Source of the DNA: Oscillospiraceae bacterium
Lineage (GTDB): Bacteria > Bacillota > Clostridia > Oscillospirales > Oscillospiraceae
Reading direction: 5' to 3'
Assembly (NCBI GenBank): GCA_009776445.1
Contig: WRNV01000013.1
Location: forward strand, 1-40,437
DNA: 40,437 bases
The notes beneath the pieces are model-generated. The model ran no database searches. It was not told where the DNA came from and worked only from the letters and a program-made list of their open reading frames with translations. This document shows, piece after piece, positions 34,913-40,437 of the stretch (the first letter of the stretch is position 1; every line of letters begins with the position of its first letter). Made by a program: the position numbers and the translations under genes.

Positions 34913-37900
34913 ATGAATCATCATAGACTCGCAAAGAAAGCATTCGCCTTGATACTGATGGTCGTTATGATCCTGTCGGCAATGCCCGCCCTGGCTGTCA
35001 CGGTGACGCCGAACCTCTCATACAGGTTCTATATGGTAGGGAATTCGCATATCGACACAGCGTGGAGATGGCCGATCCAACACACCGCCGAGGAAATCAT
35101 CCCGGATACGTTTGGCAGACAGGTCAACGCGCTCAAGGGTAGCTCGACCTACAAATTCACCGCTTCGTGTTCGACGCACTACAAATGGACCAAAGAATAC
35201 TATCCAGCGTTGTACGAAGACATAAAAGACCTCTTTGAGAAAGGGCAGTGGGGAATCGCCGGCGGCCAATTCGTCGAACCGGACCTCAACGTGATGGAAG
35301 GCGAGACGTTCGCGCGCCACGGCCTTTACGCGCAGCACTTTTTCCTTGAAGAGCTTGGGCAGATAGCTTATGTCGGCCTGGTGCCTGACGTGTTTGGATT
35401 CTCGGGGCAGTTCCCGCAGTTCCTGAGGAAAACAGGCATGACGAGCTACGTGGCGACCAAGATGAACTGGAGCTCAGACCCGGCTGACGGCGCGATGGAC
35501 CCCGGCCCATGGAGCCAAAGCGGCAGCGGCCAAAACGCAAAAGGGCGCGAGTCCGACATCTTCTGGTGGGAAGCCCTCGACGGGTCAGACGTGCTCGCGT
35601 ATAACTGCTACAACGACTACACATCCTCGTACAGCACCAGTGACTTCAGGACCAGCAGCAACAACGTGTTCAACCGTATATCCAGATCTGGGAGCGTCTC
35701 GCTCTCAGGGCAGCCTGGGTACACTAACGGCACCTATTACTACGACTACGACAGCAACATCAAATACGCGCTCGGAATGTTCGGAGAGGGCGACCACGGC
35801 GGCGGGCCGAACTCAGGGACTGGCTCCGGCAACCACGGTTGGCCGGCAAATAACTCGGGCGGCACCAACGGCTCGGTAGTCCTCCCGGCCACCCTTGAAG
35901 ATTACTTCAGGGACGTGCGTAAACCCGGCGTGGGGACGAACAACAATGCCGACGGCGCGAACAGGGACGCGACGAAACTGCTAAACGACGGCACTTCACT
36001 GGGCCTAGTGTATAGGCACGCGGGCGAGAACTACCTCTCGTACCACAGGGGCACGTACACGTCATGGTCACGCGTGAAGAAATACAACCGTCAGCTCAAC
36101 AACCTGTCCCAGACAGCAGAGCAAGCTGCAACGATCGGATTCTGGACAAATTCGCTGGCGAACAACAGCCACGAAAAGATAGAGACCTCTTGGGAGAGGA
36201 TATGCATAAACACCATGCACGACATCCTCCCGGGTTCCTCTGGGCCGATCGAGTACTATCAGACGTTCATGAATGGGGAACTATGTAAGAACCTGCTCAC
36301 GAACGTGCAGAACAATGCGCTGGCGGCGTTAGCCTACAGGGCGGACACAACGGTCAGCGAAGGCGTGCCGATATTCGTTTATAACCCGTCGTCCTGGCAA
36401 AGGGATGGCGAGACTGAGACGACTATTCAGCTCGACAAGGGCTACCCCTACATAAAAGTCCTCGATGCGGCTAACAACGAGATGCCGGTCACCGTAATTG
36501 AAAACCGTCCTGACGGCGCGGCGAAGATCAGCTTCATCGCCAAAGCGGTGCCGTCGCTTGGCTACAAAGTGTTCAAAGCTGTTGGCAGCGACGTAGCGTC
36601 ATCGCTTTCCACCGACGTGCAGCTCGTATCAAACGACGCTTCATCTATCGTTATAGAAAACGACAGCTTGAAGTTCACCATCAGTAAGACGACTGGTAAT
36701 ATACCGAGCCTCATCAACAAAAAGGACAACAACCGCGAAGTTTTCTACCAGACGGCTGCCTTCGAGGGCAACGCGCTGCAATGGAAGACAGACACCGGCG
36801 GCAGCAGCTTCCCAGCGTGGGATATGACCAGCGGCGAGTTTGGCGGCGTGGCCCAGACCTTCAACACGGTCACCACCCTTGTTGGGACGCCGGAAATCGT
36901 CGTCAACACGCCAGAGAAGATAACTGTCAAGGTAACACACAGATGGACCGATTCAAGCAGCTACGGGCCGTCGACCGCTACGCGCTACATCACACTGCTT
37001 GCAGGTAGCGACAAGATAGACGTCCATTTTGAGCTCGATTGGCAGATGCAGCAGCGCAACCTCAAAGTAGCGTTCCCAGTCGCTGTGGACGCAAGGGCGG
37101 CCAGCTACGAGATCGCTTACGGCGCGCTTGACGGCGCGACGGAAGTTGCGAGGATGGACGCGGCTGCGGCTCTCATCGCTCCTGGAAACGCCAATAATCC
37201 GCTAATGTCGAACAGCCTCACGGGCGTCCCCTCGTACGCCGGGGCACTGGGCCGCGCGACGATCCGAGACACGCGCTGGAACGCTGCCCGATTCGAGCAG
37301 TCAGGACACAAATGGATGGACGTGTCGGCTGATTCGAAATCGCATGGTATGAGCATTCTCAACGACGCGAAATACGGCCACGATGTACTTCGGATGGTCA
37401 GGAGCGGCAGCAGCACAGCTGGTACCGGGACTGACGCCGGCATAGTGGGCAGCGAAACCTACGTGCGCGCGCGCTTGACTGTCGTCCGCTCGCCGCAGAG
37501 CGCCAACAACGACTACCAGCGGGCTACACAGGTCCCGAACCCGACGAGCCACCGCATAGACATCGGCGAGCAGGATTTCAACTACTCGATATACCCGCAC
37601 GCCGGTACATGGCAAGACGGCAGCACATCTGTAAAAGCACATGAGCTCAACTTCCCAATGCAGTCCTTCCAGACACTGCCAAGCGCTGGCGACAGCATCC
37701 TCGGCAAGGAGAAATCCTTCCTGAGCCTCAACAAATCAAACGTCATCGTAGGCGCCTTGAAAAACCAGTACGACGAGCCGGGTAACAAGAACAAACTCAT
37801 CGTGAGGGTATGGGAAACTAACGGCGTTGACACCACAGGCGTAGTCATGACGCTGCCCTCGAACGTCGTCGCTGTCAGGGAAGTCAACATGCTTGAGCAT

Positions 37901-40437
37901 GACTACAATGAGCTTTCCAACGACAACATAGACAACCCAGTATCGAAAACGCTCGTGGCGCAGAACATAGCCAGGAGCGGCAACACGGTCACTTTCAACA
38001 TTGGCCACTACGAGATACTGACGATGGAGATCGTAATAGACCCGTACGCAGGCGCCCAGCTTGGACTCACGCAGACGCAGATCAACCTGGCCGGATCCTT
38101 TGACACCAGAGGCACAAGCCCGGATTCCAACCGCAGGGCAGGCAACCTGGACGGGAATGGCAACTCGATACCCGAGCCTCTGTGGAACGAGGCCAGGCTC
38201 TCCGGCGTCGACTATCAGGGGATCAAGTTCCAGCTCGGCCCGGACGCTGCCAACAACTTCGTCACCGCTGCTGGCCAAACGATCCCGATGAGCGCCGGGG
38301 CAAGCGGATTTAGCAGAGTCTACCTGCTTGGCCTTGCCGGGAAAAACGCGGCGGCTGGCGGCAGGTTCACAATCAATTACTCGGACGGCGAAACAGTGGC
38401 GAAAACGATAATGTTTGCCGACTGGACATCGCCGCTGACTGGCTGGGTACCCATGGACAGGATGGACACAAATTCCTATGTCTATGACTCCATAGCCCAC
38501 GTCTTTACGCATTGGCACACCCCAGCCATCGATATGATGACTATGGACAACTACCTCTACGTTTACTACATCGACGTGGATCCGGCAAAGACAATATCGA
38601 GCATCCTGCTTCCGGACGCCGCCGGGGCGAAAATCGCCGCGATATCCCTGATTAACAGCGAGGCTCCCCAGTTTGGCAGCACGGATGAAGGTAAAAACCT
38701 CGCCGGCAAAGAAGAATTCTACTGGGATTTCTCAGATCTGTCGACCGGCTATAACATTGGCTCCAACATCGAAAAGCAACATATATCCGGCACGTCAGAA
38801 CCTGTCGGGCATAGAGCCTTTATAGGGGTTACAGCCTCGGTCGTCGATTCCTTCGGCGGAGAAGGCCCTGACAATTTGCTCAAAGACGACAGGGGTACCA
38901 AGTTCTGCGGAAATATCAACCAAAACTACAACACGTTCATCTTTGATGCCGGCGAACAGGTCAGCTACCCGTACTACATCATCGTGGGCGCGAATGACGA
39001 CGCCAGCTATTCATCCAGGCGCCTCAACACCTGGATCGTCACAGGAAGCAACAGTCCTACCGGCCCGTGGACGAATGTAGTAAGTCAGCCCGGATCATCC
39101 CCAGGTTGGACTACGAACTATGAAGTCAGGATGTTCCCGCTCACCAACATCCCTTCGGGAGGATACAGGTACTACAGGCTTCAAGTCACGCGTACAGGCA
39201 CGGGTACCGGGACTAACGTCGGTACTGGCAATATAAACATACAGTTTTCATATATGGGCTTTGTGACTGGCCAGGAACAAAACGGCAATCTGACGGCACG
39301 CGTCGAGGACAACAGCCCCGAGCAGGTATCGCGTATTCTGTCTCTCAACTCCCTCAATGGGACAAACGTCGTTACGCTCAGCGGTACTGTCGCGACCGAT
39401 ATAACCGCTCCGTCAACGGCAAAAAGTTATACCCAGATCAAAAGCGGCGTGAACACGCAGGTATTTGCCGACACCAAGCTGGGTTATATGATCAAGCCCG
39501 CTAACGCGGCCAGCGCGTCCGTCTCGGTTGACGTGAAGTTTGCCGACGAGGGCCGCCTCAAAAACATCCCGGGCGCCGTAGACCAGTACGGAGTGGCGGC
39601 TAATCCTATAGCTCAGGGTAAAGGAGGCCATCTCGAAGTCGGTAAATGGAACTATGTGGAAGTCGATCTAGGCAAGATAGCCGAAGGAAGGCTCGTAAAA
39701 GAGATCATATTCGGCTTTGAAACAGACAGCGCAAGCCCAGGCCAGGCGATCGAAGCCACGCTTGACACTGTATCGATTTTCAGAGATTCCGGCGATTTCG
39801 GCAAAGTGAACGTGTACGCGGCGCTGTACAACGCCCAGAAGAGGATGGTTTCGCAAAACGCGTTTGGGCCAATGGACTTGCATGCTTTCGGAACTGTATG
39901 TCTTGATACCCCGATTAGCGTCAATATGCAACCAGGCGGCGATGACTGCTATGTCAAGCTGTTCGTATGGACGGCGAACACTTTCATCCCCGTGTGCGAC
40001 GCGGCGACGATCCCGCTCATGCCGGGTAAATCGAACGCGGTAGCCAGCAACGCGGCGATCGTGTATTCCGCCGGCGCTGCCGACTCTACGAGCTTCACCG
40101 CCAATTATAGCTATGCAAACCCAGACAACGTTCCCGAGGGCGATAGCAAGTTTGTTTGGTACAAAAACGTCGGCGGCGTGTACTCTGTGATCGATGGCGT
40201 AAGCGGCAAAACCATTTCGCTTGCAAACTCGGCTGTGCGCGGGATGGACGCCATCAGGTGCGCAATAACCGTATTCGACGCTAACTGGGATCAGGGCAAC
40301 ACTGTCACGGCGAATCTCGCCACTTATACCGATGTGCTTCGCAGCGCGACGGTGAGGTATCAGACCACCGCCAACGGCACAGCCTCGAATCTGGTCAACG
40401 GCGACCTGTCGACCAAGTGGGACGCGCCGACTGAAAG
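34913..40437 (+). CDS. Second secreted GH38 alpha-mannosidase with discoidin, jelly-roll, FLW and Ig modules (3' partial)
   Basis: The frame is open from the ATG at 34913 to the window end (1841 codons), so the C-terminus is missing. AAGGAGG lies 9 nt before the ATG. Signal peptide MNHHRLAKK with a hydrophobic core, ending PALAV near 28. Active site: GNSHIDTAWRWP with zinc ligands H46 and D48, VPDVFGFSG with nucleophile D159, and MHDILPGSS with H436. The GH38 middle and C-terminal beta domains run to about 1040. A GH38-associated beta domain follows (1045-1240), then discoidin 1309-1450, a jelly roll 1455-1620, an FLW-type module near 1630-1700 (LFVWTANTFIPVC), an Ig-like domain 1706-1806 and the beginning of another discoidin. 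The discoidin plus jelly-roll pair is the same arrangement as at the N-side of the GH92 protein. It acts outside the cell on alpha-mannosides and is only distantly similar to the divergent GH38 neighbour, suggesting different linkage preference. Confidence 0.92.
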   Translation, partial: MNHHRLAKKAFALILMVVMILSAMPALAVTVTPNLSYRFYMVGNSHIDTAWRWPIQHTAEEIIPDTFGRQVNALKGSSTYKFTASCSTHYKWTKEYYPALYEDIKDLFEKGQWGIAGGQFVEPDLNVMEGETFARHGLYAQHFFLEELGQIAYVGLVPDVFGFSGQFPQFLRKTGMTSYVATKMNWSSDPADGAMDPGPWSQSGSGQNAKGRESDIFWWEALDGSDVLAYNCYNDYTSSYSTSDFRTSSNNVFNRISRSGSVSLSGQPGYTNGTYYYDYDSNIKYALGMFGEGDHGGGPNSGTGSGNHGWPANNSGGTNGSVVLPATLEDYFRDVRKPGVGTNNNADGANRDATKLLNDGTSLGLVYRHAGENYLSYHRGTYTSWSRVKKYNRQLNNLSQTAEQAATIGFWTNSLANNSHEKIETSWERICINTMHDILPGSSGPIEYYQTFMNGELCKNLLTNVQNNALAALAYRADTTVSEGVPIFVYNPSSWQRDGETETTIQLDKGYPYIKVLDAANNEMPVTVIENRPDGAAKISFIAKAVPSLGYKVFKAVGSDVASSLSTDVQLVSNDASSIVIENDSLKFTISKTTGNIPSLINKKDNNREVFYQTAAFEGNALQWKTDTGGSSFPAWDMTSGEFGGVAQTFNTVTTLVGTPEIVVNTPEKITVKVTHRWTDSSSYGPSTATRYITLLAGSDKIDVHFELDWQMQQRNLKVAFPVAVDARAASYEIAYGALDGATEVARMDAAAALIAPGNANNPLMSNSLTGVPSYAGALGRATIRDTRWNAARFEQSGHKWMDVSADSKSHGMSILNDAKYGHDVLRMVRSGSSTAGTGTDAGIVGSETYVRARLTVVRSPQSANNDYQRATQVPNPTSHRIDIGEQDFNYSIYPHAGTWQDGSTSVKAHELNFPMQSFQTLPSAGDSILGKEKSFLSLNKSNVIVGALKNQYDEPGNKNKLIVRVWETNGVDTTGVVMTLPSNVVAVREVNMLEHDYNELSNDNIDNPVSKTLVAQNIARSGNTVTFNIGHYEILTMEIVIDPYAGAQLGLTQTQINLAGSFDTRGTSPDSNRRAGNLDGNGNSIPEPLWNEARLSGVDYQGIKFQLGPDAANNFVTAAGQTIPMSAGASGFSRVYLLGLAGKNAAAGGRFTINYSDGETVAKTIMFADWTSPLTGWVPMDRMDTNSYVYDSIAHVFTHWHTPAIDMMTMDNYLYVYYIDVDPAKTISSILLPDAAGAKIAAISLINSEAPQFGSTDEGKNLAGKEEFYWDFSDLSTGYNIGSNIEKQHISGTSEPVGHRAFIGVTASVVDSFGGEGPDNLLKDDRGTKFCGNINQNYNTFIFDAGEQVSYPYYIIVGANDDASYSSRRLNTWIVTGSNSPTGPWTNVVSQPGSSPGWTTNYEVRMFPLTNIPSGGYRYYRLQVTRTGTGTGTNVGTGNINIQFSYMGFVTGQEQNGNLTARVEDNSPEQVSRILSLNSLNGTNVVTLSGTVATDITAPSTAKSYTQIKSGVNTQVFADTKLGYMIKPANAASASVSVDVKFADEGRLKNIPGAVDQYGVAANPIAQGKGGHLEVGKWNYVEVDLGKIAEGRLVKEIIFGFETDSASPGQAIEATLDTVSIFRDSGDFGKVNVYAALYNAQKRMVSQNAFGPMDLHAFGTVCLDTPISVNMQPGGDDCYVKLFVWTANTFIPVCDAATIPLMPGKSNAVASNAAIVYSAGAADSTSFTANYSYANPDNVPEGDSKFVWYKNVGGVYSVIDGVSGKTISLANSAVRGMDAIRCAITVFDANWDQGNTVTANLATYTDVLRSATVRYQTTANGTASNLVNGDLSTKWDAPTE

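Noticed and set aside
35018-35338. Minus-strand frames within 35000-39931
   Set aside because: All are antisense to the second GH38 gene, which is open throughout with full catalytic motifs.
1-40437. CRISPR arrays, tRNA or rRNA genes, prophage or plasmid functions
   Set aside because: No spaced direct repeats, cloverleaf sequences, rRNA-like stretches, integrase or replication genes were found on reading both strands.

Overview
The window looks like chromosomal DNA of a Gram-positive Clostridia-type Firmicute, probably from an animal gut or another fungus-rich habitat. The evidence is typical SD sequences (AGGAGG-like), sigmaA-type promoters, very large multi-modular secreted enzymes with discoidin, FIVAR and Ig-like modules, a class D-like sortase with an MPQTG substrate, a SipW-type signal peptidase, and short palindromic repeats of the kind common in Clostridia. 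I cannot name a genus. No tRNA, rRNA, CRISPR array or transposase gene was seen.

Left part (1-17000): three giant secreted glycoside hydrolase genes. A 5'-truncated GH92 + GH71/99-like protein and a GH2 enzyme of exo-beta-glucosaminidase type lie on the + strand. They converge on a minus-strand protein with two GH76 domains. Behind the GH76 gene, in the same direction, lies a small secreted protein whose C-terminal ~90 residues are almost identical to the GH76 C-terminus.

Middle (18357-22586): a minus-strand gene set encoding, in transcription order, a TasA/camelysin-like secreted protein, a SipW-like (ER-type) signal peptidase, a highly acidic membrane protein, an MPQTG cell-wall-anchored protein and a sortase. 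This looks like a self-contained surface fibre or surface display system. Next come a 176-aa protein of unknown function, a SARP/BTAD-type regulator with a degenerate GGDEF-like C-terminus, an orphan MsmX/UgpC-type sugar ABC ATPase, and a small secreted protein with a DxNxDG motif and an Ig-like end.

Right part (27220-40437): a PlsC-like acyltransferase with a zinc ribbon, then two divergent GH38 alpha-mannosidase genes, the second running off the window. Two copies of a ~135-bp MITE-like element are present, one of them exactly between the divergent GH38 promoters.

Taken together, GH92, GH99-like, GH76 x2 and GH38 x2 with a GH2 chitosan/N-glycan-core-type enzyme point to degradation of yeast alpha-mannan or high-mannose glycans at the cell surface. 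GH76 would cut the alpha-1,6 backbone, the GH99-like domain internal linkages, and GH92/GH38 would trim side chains. The MsmX-type ATPase would energise sugar import with permeases encoded elsewhere. Function is inferred from family membership and motifs; no database search was possible.
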